Below, in pieces: positions 39,610-48,501 of a DNA stretch of 64,000 nt. The position numbers and the translations under genes are program-made. The stretch lies in assembly GCA_003241685.1 (NCBI GenBank), contig QFPJ01000007.1, forward strand, positions 47,015 to 111,014, read 5' to 3'. This DNA comes from Sphingopyxis macrogoltabida (GTDB taxonomy: Bacteria; Pseudomonadota; Alphaproteobacteria; Sphingomonadales; Sphingomonadaceae). The first letter of the stretch is position 1; each line of letters starts with the position of its first letter. The notes beneath the pieces were generated by a model. The model saw only the letters and a program-made list of their open reading frames with translations. It was not told the DNA's origin and made no database searches.

Positions 39610-41817
39610 TCAGTAAATGCCTTCGCCGGGACGCTGCTGGGTCGGCCGGGTCGCGGGCGGCGCGACCTTGGGCGGCGGCGGCCCCTTGTCGGCGGCGGGC
39701 GGCGGCGGACGGCGGCCCGTCTGCTCCTCGATCCATTGCTGGTTCAGCGTTGGTCCATCGTCCTGCGGCTGCTGCGGTTGCGGCAGCGGATCGTCGCCGA
39801 TCGCGGGCGCGTCGACCGGCAGTTCGATCGGCATGCCGTTTTCATCGACCAGCCCGCCTTCGTCGGGGGCACCGAAATAGGCGTCGCCCTCTTCCTCCAG
39901 CTGCCATTCGGGCAGCTTGACCTCGGTATCGAAGGCCTCGACCGGGCGCCGCGCCACCGCGACGCGCATATAGTCGGCAAAGGCCTTGGCCGGGGCACGG
40001 CCGCCCTGCAGCCCGCCGACCGCCTTCGCATCGTCGCGGCCCATCCAGACGCCTGTCGTCAGTCCGCTGGAAAAGCCCAGGAACCAACCGTCCTTGTTGC
40101 TCGTCGTCGTGCCGGTCTTGCCCGCGACCGGCCGGCCGATCTGCGCGGCGCGGCCCGTGCCGGTATTGACCGCGGTCTGAAGCAGGTCGGTGATGCCCGC
40201 GGCGACCCAGCTGTCGACCAGCACCTGGCCGCGTTCGGCCGGGCGCTGGTACAATAGTTCGCCGCCGGTCGTCGTGACCTTGGTGATACCATAGGGCTGG
40301 ACCGACACGCCCTTGCGCGCGACCGCGGCAAAGGCGGCGGTCAGGTCGATGACGCGCACTTCCGACGTGCCGAGCACCATCGATGGCTGGGTGTTGATCG
40401 GGGTGGTGATGCCGAAACGCCGGGCCATGTTGGCGACCGAGGAAAAGCCGACCTCGTCCCCCAACTGCGCGGCGACGGTATTGACCGAATAGGCAAAGGC
40501 GCTGCGCAGATCCATCGGTCCCGAAAAACGGCCCGACGAATTGCGCGGCGACCAGCCGTTGATCGTGATGGGTTCGTCGACGACCTGATCGTCGACCTTA
40601 TACCCCGCCTCCAGCGCCGCCATATAGACGAACAATTTCCATGCCGACCCCGGCTGGCGCATCGCCTGGGTCGCGCGATTATAGTTCGAGCTGACATAAT
40701 CGGTGCCGCCGACCATCGCCCGCACGGCGCCGTCGCGATCGAGCGAGACGAGCGCGCCCTGCACGCCGCCGGGCGTGTTCGCCTGAATCGCCGCGGTCGC
40801 GGCGCGCTGCATGCCGAGGTCGATCGTCGTGTAGACGTCCAAGGCCTCGCTGCCCTCGTCGATCAGCATGTCGAGCTGGGGCAAGGCCCAGTCGGTGAAA
40901 TAGCGCGCGCTGTTCTGGCCGGTTTCCTTGGCAAGCTGAACATTCGCGGGTTCGGCGGTATCGGCCTGGCTCTGGGTGATGACCCCGGCATCGACCATGA
41001 CGTCCAGCACGACGTCGGCGCGGCTGAGCGCCGCCTGTGCATCGGCGGTCGGCGAATAGCGCGACGGCGCCTTCACCAGCCCCGCGATCACCGCCGCCTC
41101 CGACAGCGACATTTCGGTGGCGCTATGGCCGAAGAAACTGTTCGACGCGGCGTCGATGCCATAGCTGCCGCCGCCGAAATAAACCTTGTTCAGATAGAGT
41201 TCGAGAATCTCGTCCTTCGAGAATTTCCATTCGAGCGCCATCGCCAGCACCGCTTCGCGCAGCTTGCGCGACCAGGTGTAGCTGTTCGACAGAAAGACAT
41301 TGCGGGCCAGCTGCTGCGTGATCGTCGAGGCGCCCTGCATCCGCCGGCCGCTGCCGTAATTTTCCACGGCGACGATCGCGGCGCGCGTCATGCCGACGGG
41401 ATCGACGCCGGGGTGATAGCGAAAGCGCCGGTCCTCGACCGCGACCATCGCGTCCTGCATCACCTTCGGCGTTTCGCGCAGCGTCAGCCAGCGGCCGTAA
41501 TTGGGCCCAAGCGACAGGAAGACGGTGCCGTCGGCGGCACGGACGCGGATCGTCTGGCCCGCGGGCGATTTCTTCAGCTCCTCGAAGCTGGGCATACGCT
41601 GCACCGCGATGCCGACCGCGACGGCCAGCGCGACCGCCCCGACCAGCAGCAGCGCCAGTGCCCAGCGCACGCCGTGGCGCAGCCACAGGCGCCAGCGCGG
41701 CACCGGGCCCTTCGCCCGCTTGCCATTTCCCTTGCCCGACGATGTATCCGACGCTGCCTGCTGTCTTTCGCGGCGCAAAGCCCGGTTTCCTTCCCTCGCT
41801 GCGCCCCCTGTCGGCAA
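39610..41817 (-). CDS. Class A penicillin-binding protein (PBP1 type)
   Basis: A 735-residue bifunctional peptidoglycan synthase. A basic cytoplasmic tail of about 48 residues precedes one transmembrane helix (VRWALALLLVGAVALAVAVG, about 49-70). The glycosyltransferase domain has VAVEDRRFRYHPGVD with its catalytic Glu and GASTITQQLARNVFL. The transpeptidase has SxxK in QPGSAWKLF, SxN in AYSVNT, and KTG in AGKTGTTTSN. The C-terminus is Pro-rich and disordered. The first codon is TTG at 41817; a later start would cut the cytoplasmic tail only. It is convergent with the metalloprotease gene and lies downstream of msrB. Confidence 0.93.
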   Translation of the reverse strand: MPTGGAAREGNRALRRERQQAASDTSSGKGNGKRAKGPVPRWRLWLRHGVRWALALLLVGAVALAVAVGIAVQRMPSFEELKKSPAGQTIRVRAADGTVFLSLGPNYGRWLTLRETPKVMQDAMVAVEDRRFRYHPGVDPVGMTRAAIVAVENYGSGRRMQGASTITQQLARNVFLSNSYTWSRKLREAVLAMALEWKFSKDEILELYLNKVYFGGGSYGIDAASNSFFGHSATEMSLSEAAVIAGLVKAPSRYSPTADAQAALSRADVVLDVMVDAGVITQSQADTAEPANVQLAKETGQNSARYFTDWALPQLDMLIDEGSEALDVYTTIDLGMQRAATAAIQANTPGGVQGALVSLDRDGAVRAMVGGTDYVSSNYNRATQAMRQPGSAWKLFVYMAALEAGYKVDDQVVDEPITINGWSPRNSSGRFSGPMDLRSAFAYSVNTVAAQLGDEVGFSSVANMARRFGITTPINTQPSMVLGTSEVRVIDLTAAFAAVARKGVSVQPYGITKVTTTGGELLYQRPAERGQVLVDSWVAAGITDLLQTAVNTGTGRAAQIGRPVAGKTGTTTSNKDGWFLGFSSGLTTGVWMGRDDAKAVGGLQGGRAPAKAFADYMRVAVARRPVEAFDTEVKLPEWQLEEEGDAYFGAPDEGGLVDENGMPIELPVDAPAIGDDPLPQPQQPQDDGPTLNQQWIEEQTGRRPPPPAADKGPPPPKVAPPATRPTQQRPGEGIY

Positions 41818-41850
41818 CAGCCCATTGACGTCAGCCCCCCGGACGGGCCG

Positions 41851-42270
41851 TCAGCCCTCGCCGGTCCCCGCCTCATCCCGCCCGCGGTCCGCGAAGTCAA
41901 GCGCCGCACTGTTGATGCAATAGCGCAGGCCGTCGGGTCCGGGGCCGTCGGGAAAGACGTGGCCCAGATGCCCCTCGCACGCCGCGCAGCGCACTTCGGT
42001 GCGGACCATGCCGTGGCTGGTGTCGCGATATTCGCTGACCGCCGCCGCATCGGCCGGGGCGGTATAGCTGGGCCAGCCCGACCCGCTGTCATATTTGGCC
42101 TGGCTGTCGAACAGCGGCGCCCCGCATCCGGCGCAGCGATACATGCCGTCGCCCTTGAAATCGGTATATTTGCCCGTGAACGCCCGTTCGGTGCCGCCTT
42201 CGCGCAGCACATGATGCGCCATCGGGTCGAGCGGGCGGGCGGTGTTCGGGTCGGTTTTGGAATCTGTCAT
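41851..42270 (-). CDS. msrB: Peptide-methionine (R)-S-oxide reductase MsrB
   Basis: A 139-residue protein with zinc-binding CAGCGAPLF and CAACEGHLGHVFPDGP, and the catalytic Cys in RYCINSAALDF. GSGWPSYTAP is the substrate-binding signature. MsrB reduces methionine-(R)-sulfoxide to repair oxidised proteins. No signal peptide, so it is cytoplasmic. ATG 42270 was chosen because the long frame to 42927 runs antisense to the DUF4402 gene. It is divergent from that gene across 144 bases and lies 33 bases upstream of the PBP gene. Confidence 0.95.
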   Translation of the reverse strand: MTDSKTDPNTARPLDPMAHHVLREGGTERAFTGKYTDFKGDGMYRCAGCGAPLFDSQAKYDSGSGWPSYTAPADAAAVSEYRDTSHGMVRTEVRCAACEGHLGHVFPDGPGPDGLRYCINSAALDFADRGRDEAGTGEG

Positions 42271-42414
42271 GATGAAAGCTCCTTTGCGGGACGCCGGGCG
42301 CGCCGCTTGCCTGTGCCCAATATCGGTCCGCCGCCACGGCATCGCAAGGGGGCGTCCCACCTGGCAAGCGCCGGCTTTACCCGCGCTTAACCATGATCGG
42401 GCTAGGCTATAGGG

Positions 42415-42930
42415 GTGAAACTGCGCCTTGTCCTTGCCCTGCCGCTGCTGCTGTCCGCCGCGCCCGCATCGGCCCAGTGCCTGCTGTGCGCGCAGGACGG
42501 CGGCGGGACCGCGCTGTCGTCGTCGCGCCCGTCGGACATCCCGCTGCGCGTCGACATCGAAACGCAGCTCGACATGGGCCGCGTCGCCGTCGGCGCGATG
42601 GGCGGCGCGGTCGAGATCGATCCGCAGAGCGGCGCGCGGCGCCTGAGCGGCGACATCTTCGACCTGGGCGGCTTTTCGCTGAGCGGCGTCGTGACGGTGC
42701 GCGGCGAACCGGGCGCGGCGGTCCGCGTCACCATGCCCGCGACGATCGACCTGGAAAGCGGCGGCGGCCGCAGCGCGCGCGTCACGGGCCTTGTCACCGA
42801 CCTGTCGCCCGCACCCCGGCTGGGCGCCGACGGTCGGCTGACCTTTCGTTTCGGCGGCCGGCTGCAGGTGGCGGGGCTCGACGACGGCGATTATCGCGGC
42901 CGCGTTCCGGTGACGGTCGAATATCAATAG
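42415..42930 (+). CDS. DUF4402 exported protein
   Basis: A 171-residue protein from GTG 42415, preceded by AGGG. A clear signal peptide (KLRLVLALPLLLSAAPASA, cleavage before QC) precedes a beta-sandwich domain. The strand DLGGFSLSGVVTVRGEPGAA and the ending YRGRVPVTVEYQ match DUF4402 proteins, which resemble secreted or pilus-like surface proteins. A pair of Cys (CLLC) follows cleavage. There are no chaperone-usher genes nearby. It is convergent with glnD across 17 bases. Confidence 0.78.
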   Translation: MKLRLVLALPLLLSAAPASAQCLLCAQDGGGTALSSSRPSDIPLRVDIETQLDMGRVAVGAMGGAVEIDPQSGARRLSGDIFDLGGFSLSGVVTVRGEPGAAVRVTMPATIDLESGGGRSARVTGLVTDLSPAPRLGADGRLTFRFGGRLQVAGLDDGDYRGRVPVTVEYQ

Positions 42931-42947
42931 GGTCCGGACTGTCGGGA

Positions 42948-45707
42948 TCAGGCCGCGACCGCATCCGCGTCCGCGTTGCCGGCGGCTTCGAGCAACCGCT
43001 TTTCCAGCGTCCTGACCCGCGCCGCACCGTCGATCTTGTCGCCGATCAGGTCGGTGACATAGAAGGTATCGACCGCGCGTTCGCCATAGGTCGCGACATG
43101 CGCCGAATGCACCGTCACCTTCGACTGGAACAGCGCATAGGCCAGCTGGTTGAGCAGCGCCGGACGATCCTGGGCATTGACCTCGATCACCGTAAACCGA
43201 TTGGACGCCTTATTGTCGATGAACACGCTGGGGGCGATGCGGAAGGCCTCGGCCCGGGTACGCGGCAGCGCGCGCGCCTCCAGTTTGGGCAGCAGCTTCT
43301 GCCGGTTGGCCAGCGCATCCTCGATCGCGCGGGTCAGGCGGACGATCTGTTCGGCCTCCGCGAACGGCCGGCCGAGCGGGTCCTGAACCAGAAAATTGTC
43401 GAGCGCCAGCCCGTCGCGCGTCGTGTGAATGCGCGCGTCGATGATGTTGCCGCCGGCCAGATGAATGCCCCCGGCGATGCGGTAGAACAGCCCCGGATGG
43501 TCGGAGGCGAGGACCATCACCAGCGTCGCGCCGCGGTCGTCGTCGGGCACCGCGGCGATATGCAGCGGCGCCCCCGCCGCCTTCTGGATATGGATCAGGT
43601 TCGCGGCGATGACCTCGACCGGTTCGGCGATCCAATAGCTTTCGGGCAGCCGTTTGGCGAGCCGCGCGAAATCCTTGTCGGTCATGGCGAGCAATTGCTG
43701 CGCGCCTTCCTTCTTGATCGCGATCCGCGTTTCGCGGCCCTTTTGCTTGTGGCCGAGCCGCAGCACCTCTTCGGCGGCATCGAATAATTCGGTCAGCAGC
43801 TGGCGTTTCCAGCTGTTCCATACCCCCGGCCCCACCGCGCGGATATCGACGACGGTGAGGACGAGCAGCAGCCGCAGCCGTTCGGGGCTCTGGACGACCT
43901 GCGCGAAGTCGAGGATCGTCTTGAAATCGGCCAGGTCGCGCTTGAAGGCGGTCGCCGACATCAGCAGGTGATAGCGCACCAGCCACGACACCGTCTCGGT
44001 CTCCGCATCCGACAGGCCGAGGCGCGGACAGACGCGCAGCGCGAGTTCGGCGCCCAATATGCTGTGGTCGCCGCCGCGACCCTTGGCGATGTCGTGCAGC
44101 AGCACGGCGACATAGATGACGCGCCGCGAATGGACCTGCTTCATGATCGCGGTGGCGAGCGGATGATCGTCCTTCAGCCGATCCTGTTCGATGTCGGCAA
44201 GCAGGCCGATTGCGCGGATCGTATGCTCGTCGACCGTATAATGATGATACATGTCGAACTGCATCTGCGCGACGACGCGGCCGAAATCGGGCACGAAGCG
44301 CCCGAACACCCCCGCCTCGTTCATCCAGCGCAGCACGGTTTCGGGGTCGCGCGGGGACGTCAGCACGTCGAGGAACAGCGCATTGGCGCGCGCGATGCGG
44401 CGCACCCCCTGCGTTTCGATGAGCTTCGCATCATGCCGCGCCTGGCGCATCGCCAGCGGGTGAATTTCCACGCCATGCTTGTCGGCGAGCGCGAATATCT
44501 CGATCAGCCGCACCGGGTCCTGCTGGAAAAAATCGTCGGACGGCAGCGCCAGCCGCCCGCGATCGAGGACGAAGCCGTTGAGCCGCCCCGGCCGCCGCCG
44601 CAACGTCGGCAGGAAACGCCGCCCGCGCGACGCCATCTGTTCGTCGAGATGGGCGAGGAAGGTCCCCGTCAGGTCGCCGACGCTTTTCGCGTGCAGGAAA
44701 TAAAGCTGCATGAAGCGTTCGACTGCGCTTTTTCCCGGCCGTTCGGCAAATTGCATCCGCTGCGCGATCTCGCGCTGGAAATCGAAGGTGAGCCGGTCCT
44801 CGGCGCGCCCCGCGAGGACATGAAGGTGACAGCGCACCGCGAGCAGGAAATTTTCCGCGCGCGCGAACTGGCGCAGCTCGCGCGCGGTCAACAGGCCGGC
44901 ATCGACCAGTTCGGGCACGGTGCGGACACGGTGGATGAACTTGCCGATCCAGAAGAGCGTGTGGAGGTCGCGCAGCCCCCCCTTTCCTTCCTTCACATTG
45001 GGTTCGACGACATAGCGCGAATCGCCCATGCGTTTGTGCCGCTCATCGCGTTCGGCGAGCTTTTCCGCGACGAAGGCGCGCGCATTGCCCACCACCACCT
45101 CGGCATTGAAGCGCGCCGACGCGGTATCGTAGAGATCGCGGTCGCCCCAGATGAAGCGCCCTTCGAGCAGTGCGGTGCGGATCGTCAGATCGTCCTTCGC
45201 CGCGCGCACCATTTCGTCGAGCGAGCGCGAGCTGTGCCCGACCTTCAGCCCCAGGTCCCACAGCGTATATAGCTGGGCCTCGATCACCTGTTCGGTCCAG
45301 CTCGTCTGTTTGAAGGGCGTCAGGAAACCGATGTCGATGTCGCTGAACGGCGCCATTTCGCCGCGCCCATAGCCGCCGACCGCGATCAGCGTGATCCGCT
45401 CGCCGGCCGAACGGTTACCGGCCGGATAGAGATGATCGACGGTGAAATCGTGGCTGAGGCGGACGATCTGGTCGATCAGGAAGGCGGTCGATTGCGCCGC
45501 CAGCCGTCCCGACGACGGGCGGTCGAGCAGCCGCCGGTTGACCTCCGCCCGCCCCTCTTCCAGCGCGTCCTTCAGCAGCGCCACCATCGCGCGGCGGCGC
45601 TTGCCCGAATCGCTGCTGTCGGCGGCGATTTCGTCGAGCCGTCCCGACAGCGCACGGCGGTCGATGATCGCGCGCCGTCCCTCCAGATTGTCGAACATGT
45701 CGCTCAT
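42948..45707 (-). CDS. glnD: PII uridylyltransferase / uridylyl-removing enzyme GlnD
   Basis: A 919-residue protein. The nucleotidyltransferase domain has GGYGRGEMAPFSDIDIGFL, the GlnD linker follows (VEPNVKEGKGGLRDL), the HD uridylyl-removing domain has VLLHDIAKGRGGDHS, and two ACT domains end it (MVLASDHPGLFYRIAGG and VIEVNAQDRPALLNQLAY). It senses glutamine and modifies PII to control nitrogen assimilation. ATG 45707 overlaps the mutS stop (ATGA), so the two are coupled. The frame stays open to 46043 but that part is inside mutS. Confidence 0.95.
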   Translation of the reverse strand: MSDMFDNLEGRRAIIDRRALSGRLDEIAADSSDSGKRRRAMVALLKDALEEGRAEVNRRLLDRPSSGRLAAQSTAFLIDQIVRLSHDFTVDHLYPAGNRSAGERITLIAVGGYGRGEMAPFSDIDIGFLTPFKQTSWTEQVIEAQLYTLWDLGLKVGHSSRSLDEMVRAAKDDLTIRTALLEGRFIWGDRDLYDTASARFNAEVVVGNARAFVAEKLAERDERHKRMGDSRYVVEPNVKEGKGGLRDLHTLFWIGKFIHRVRTVPELVDAGLLTARELRQFARAENFLLAVRCHLHVLAGRAEDRLTFDFQREIAQRMQFAERPGKSAVERFMQLYFLHAKSVGDLTGTFLAHLDEQMASRGRRFLPTLRRRPGRLNGFVLDRGRLALPSDDFFQQDPVRLIEIFALADKHGVEIHPLAMRQARHDAKLIETQGVRRIARANALFLDVLTSPRDPETVLRWMNEAGVFGRFVPDFGRVVAQMQFDMYHHYTVDEHTIRAIGLLADIEQDRLKDDHPLATAIMKQVHSRRVIYVAVLLHDIAKGRGGDHSILGAELALRVCPRLGLSDAETETVSWLVRYHLLMSATAFKRDLADFKTILDFAQVVQSPERLRLLLVLTVVDIRAVGPGVWNSWKRQLLTELFDAAEEVLRLGHKQKGRETRIAIKKEGAQQLLAMTDKDFARLAKRLPESYWIAEPVEVIAANLIHIQKAAGAPLHIAAVPDDDRGATLVMVLASDHPGLFYRIAGGIHLAGGNIIDARIHTTRDGLALDNFLVQDPLGRPFAEAEQIVRLTRAIEDALANRQKLLPKLEARALPRTRAEAFRIAPSVFIDNKASNRFTVIEVNAQDRPALLNQLAYALFQSKVTVHSAHVATYGERAVDTFYVTDLIGDKIDGAARVRTLEKRLLEAAGNADADAVAA

Positions 45708-48367
45708 CGTTCGTCCGCCGCCACGTGTTTCAGCCGATAGAGCGCATCGAGCGCCTCGCGCGGCGCGAGCGCGTCGGGGTCGATCGCGGCGAGCGCGGCG
45801 CGCAACGCGTCGACCGCCGGCGCGGCCTGTTCGGCCAGCGTCGCGGCGAACAGCGGCAGATCGTCGAGCCCCGCCGCCAGCCCGCCCGTCGCCGCGCGTC
45901 CCGCCTCCAGCTTCGCCAGCACCGCCTCGGCGCGCTTCACCACACCCGCCGGCACGCCCGCGAGCCGCGCGACGGCGAGGCCGTAGCTGCGGTCGGCTGG
46001 GCCGTCCGCCACCTCGTGCAACAGCACCAGATCGCCCTGCCATTCGCGCGCGCGGACGTGGTGGAGCGACAGCGCGTTCAGCGTTTCGGCCAGCCGGGTC
46101 AGTTCGTGATAATGGGTCGCGAACAGGCAGCGGCAGCGGTTCCCTTCATGCACCGCCTCGACCACCGACCAGGCGAGCGCGAGCCCGTCATAGGTCGAGG
46201 TGCCGCGCCCGACCTCGTCCAGTATGACGAAGCTTTGCGGCGTCGCCTGCGCCAGAATCGCCGCGGTTTCGACCATTTCGACCATGAAGGTCGATCGCCC
46301 GCGCGCCAGATTGTCGCTGGCGCCGACGCGGCTGAACAATCGGTCGACCAGACCGAGCTTCGCCGAGGCCGCCGGTACGAAGCAGCCCGCCTGCGCCAGA
46401 ATGACGATCAGCGCATTCTGGCGCAAAAAGGTCGATTTGCCGCCCATGTTCGGCCCCGTGACGAGCCACAGGCGATCGGTGTCGGACAGCGACACATCGT
46501 TGGGCACGAACCGCTCGCCCGATTTCGCCAGCGCCGCCTCCACCACCGGATGGCGGCCGCCAACGACATCGAGGCACGCCTCCACGGCCAGATCCGGGCG
46601 GCACCAATTGTGGCTCATCGCATGATCGGCGAGCGCGGCCGCCACGTCGATCCGCGCCAATATGTCGCAGCTTGCCGCGATCGCCTGCCGCCGCGCGACG
46701 GCGGCGTCGGTCAGCGTCTCCAGATGCGCCGCCTCCGCCGCGACGGCATGGACGCCCGCCTGCGTCACGCGGGTGGCGGCATCGTGCAAGTCGGACGCGT
46801 TGAAGCGCACGACCCCCGCCAGCGTCTGGCGATGGGTGAAGCCCGAATCGGGCGCCATCAGCGTATCGGCATGTTTGGCCGGCACCTCGACATGATAGCC
46901 GAGCACGCCATTGTGGCGGATCTTGAGCGAGGCGATGCCGGTCCGGTCGCGGTAGCGCGCCTCCAGCGCGGCAATCGCTTTCCGCCCGTCGCGCGCGGTC
47001 TCGCGCAGGGCATCGAGCGCGGCGTCATAGCCTTCGGCGATATAGCCGCCCTGCGCCGCATCGACGGGCGGCGTTTCGACGAGCGCGCGCGTCAGTTCGT
47101 CGACGAGCGCGCCGTGGCCGTCGAGTCCGGGCAGCAGACGCGCGAGCAGCGGCGGCAGGTCGCCCCGCAGCGCCAGCCGCTCGCGCAGCAGCCGGGCGCC
47201 GCCGAGCGCATCGCGCAATTGCGCCAGGTCGCGCGGGCCGCCGCGTCCGGCGACGAGCCGGCCGAGCGCGCGGCCGGCGTCGGGCAGCGCGCGCAGTTCG
47301 CGGCGAAGCTCGTCGCGCCACAGCGCATCGCGCGCCAGCGCATCAACCAGATCGAGCCGGTCGAGAATCGCGCCGCGATCGGTCAGCGGGCTGGCAAGAT
47401 CGTCGGCCAGCAGCCGCGCGCCCGCCGCGGTGACTGTGCGGTCGATCGTGCCGAGCAGGCTGCCGTCGCGCGTCCCGCCCATCGTCCGCACGATTTCCAG
47501 GCTTTCGCGCGTCGCCGCATCGATCGCCATCCGGTCGCCCGCCAGCGTGCGCACCGGCGGCTGGAGGAATACGGCCGACCCGGTGCCGACATGGTCGAGA
47601 TAGGCCGCGATCGCGCCCATCGCGGCGATTTCGCCGCGCGTGAACTGGCCGAAGCCGTCGAGCGTGCGGACGCCGAACAAGGCCTTCAGCCGCTTTTCCG
47701 CCGTACCGCTGGCAAAATCCGCCTGCGGCCGGCGGACGATCTGGCGCGCACCCGACACGGGCATTTCCTGTGTGCCGTCACCGACCAGCAGTTCGGACGG
47801 CGCCAGCCGGGCGAGTTCGGCATCGACCGCGGCGGCGGGCACCGCGACCACTTCGAACCGGCCGGTCGAAATATCGGCCGCGGCGATCGCGACCCTGTCT
47901 TCGCTGCCGACCGTCGCGAGCGCTGCCAGCCGGTTCGCGCTGCGCCCTTCGAGCAGCGCGTCCTCGGTCAGCGTACCGGCGGTCACGAAGCGGACGATGG
48001 CGCGCGCGACCAGCGCCTTCGACCCGCCGCGCGCCTTTGCCTCCGCCGGGGTTTCCACCTGTTCGGCGATCGCGACGCGGTGCCCCGCCCGGATCAGCCG
48101 CGCGAGATAGGATTCGGCGCTGTGCACCGGCACCCCGCACATCGGCACCGGCGCGCCGCCATGTTCGCCGCGCGCGGTCAACGCGATGTCGAGCGTCGAA
48201 GCCGCCGCCTTCGCATCGTCGAAAAAAAGCTCGAAAAAGTCGCCCATCCGGTAGAAGAGCAGGCAATCGCCCGCCTTTTCCTTCAATGACCAATATTGCG
48301 CCATCATCGGCGTCGCGGCGGGCACGATGCCTTTGCTGTCGGTCGAGGATCGGGCGGCGGCGGTCAT
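45704..48367 (-). CDS. mutS: DNA mismatch repair protein MutS
   Basis: An 887-residue protein. The N-terminal mismatch-reading motif MGDFFELFFDD (Phe-x-Glu) lies in the first 50 residues. The connector, lever, clamp and ATPase domains follow, with Walker A GPNMGGKST, Walker B FVILDEVGRGTSTYDG, and FATHYHEL. It recognises mismatches and starts repair with MutL. ATG 48367 (MTAAARSSTD) is preferred; ATG 48379 is an alternative. It overlaps glnD and is divergent from maeB across about 134 bases. The mutS-glnD pairing is common in alphaproteobacteria. Confidence 0.96.
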   Translation of the reverse strand: MTAAARSSTDSKGIVPAATPMMAQYWSLKEKAGDCLLFYRMGDFFELFFDDAKAAASTLDIALTARGEHGGAPVPMCGVPVHSAESYLARLIRAGHRVAIAEQVETPAEAKARGGSKALVARAIVRFVTAGTLTEDALLEGRSANRLAALATVGSEDRVAIAAADISTGRFEVVAVPAAAVDAELARLAPSELLVGDGTQEMPVSGARQIVRRPQADFASGTAEKRLKALFGVRTLDGFGQFTRGEIAAMGAIAAYLDHVGTGSAVFLQPPVRTLAGDRMAIDAATRESLEIVRTMGGTRDGSLLGTIDRTVTAAGARLLADDLASPLTDRGAILDRLDLVDALARDALWRDELRRELRALPDAGRALGRLVAGRGGPRDLAQLRDALGGARLLRERLALRGDLPPLLARLLPGLDGHGALVDELTRALVETPPVDAAQGGYIAEGYDAALDALRETARDGRKAIAALEARYRDRTGIASLKIRHNGVLGYHVEVPAKHADTLMAPDSGFTHRQTLAGVVRFNASDLHDAATRVTQAGVHAVAAEAAHLETLTDAAVARRQAIAASCDILARIDVAAALADHAMSHNWCRPDLAVEACLDVVGGRHPVVEAALAKSGERFVPNDVSLSDTDRLWLVTGPNMGGKSTFLRQNALIVILAQAGCFVPAASAKLGLVDRLFSRVGASDNLARGRSTFMVEMVETAAILAQATPQSFVILDEVGRGTSTYDGLALAWSVVEAVHEGNRCRCLFATHYHELTRLAETLNALSLHHVRAREWQGDLVLLHEVADGPADRSYGLAVARLAGVPAGVVKRAEAVLAKLEAGRAATGGLAAGLDDLPLFAATLAEQAAPAVDALRAALAAIDPDALAPREALDALYRLKHVAADER

Positions 48368-48501
48368 TGGCCCCTGCATTAGTGATTGGCGGCGGCATGG
48401 CAAGGCGACGAGGCGAGATTCACGGGGCTTCCATTTCGCCAAGCCGACGCTAGGGAAGGGCTGGGCGCGCATCTGGCTGTTATTTGGTAGGGGACTGACG
48501 A

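Noticed and set aside
45725..48289. An 854-codon open frame opposite mutS
   Set aside because: Low-complexity Arg/Gln/Asp composition typical of a shadow frame in GC-rich DNA; mutS motifs are intact on the other strand.
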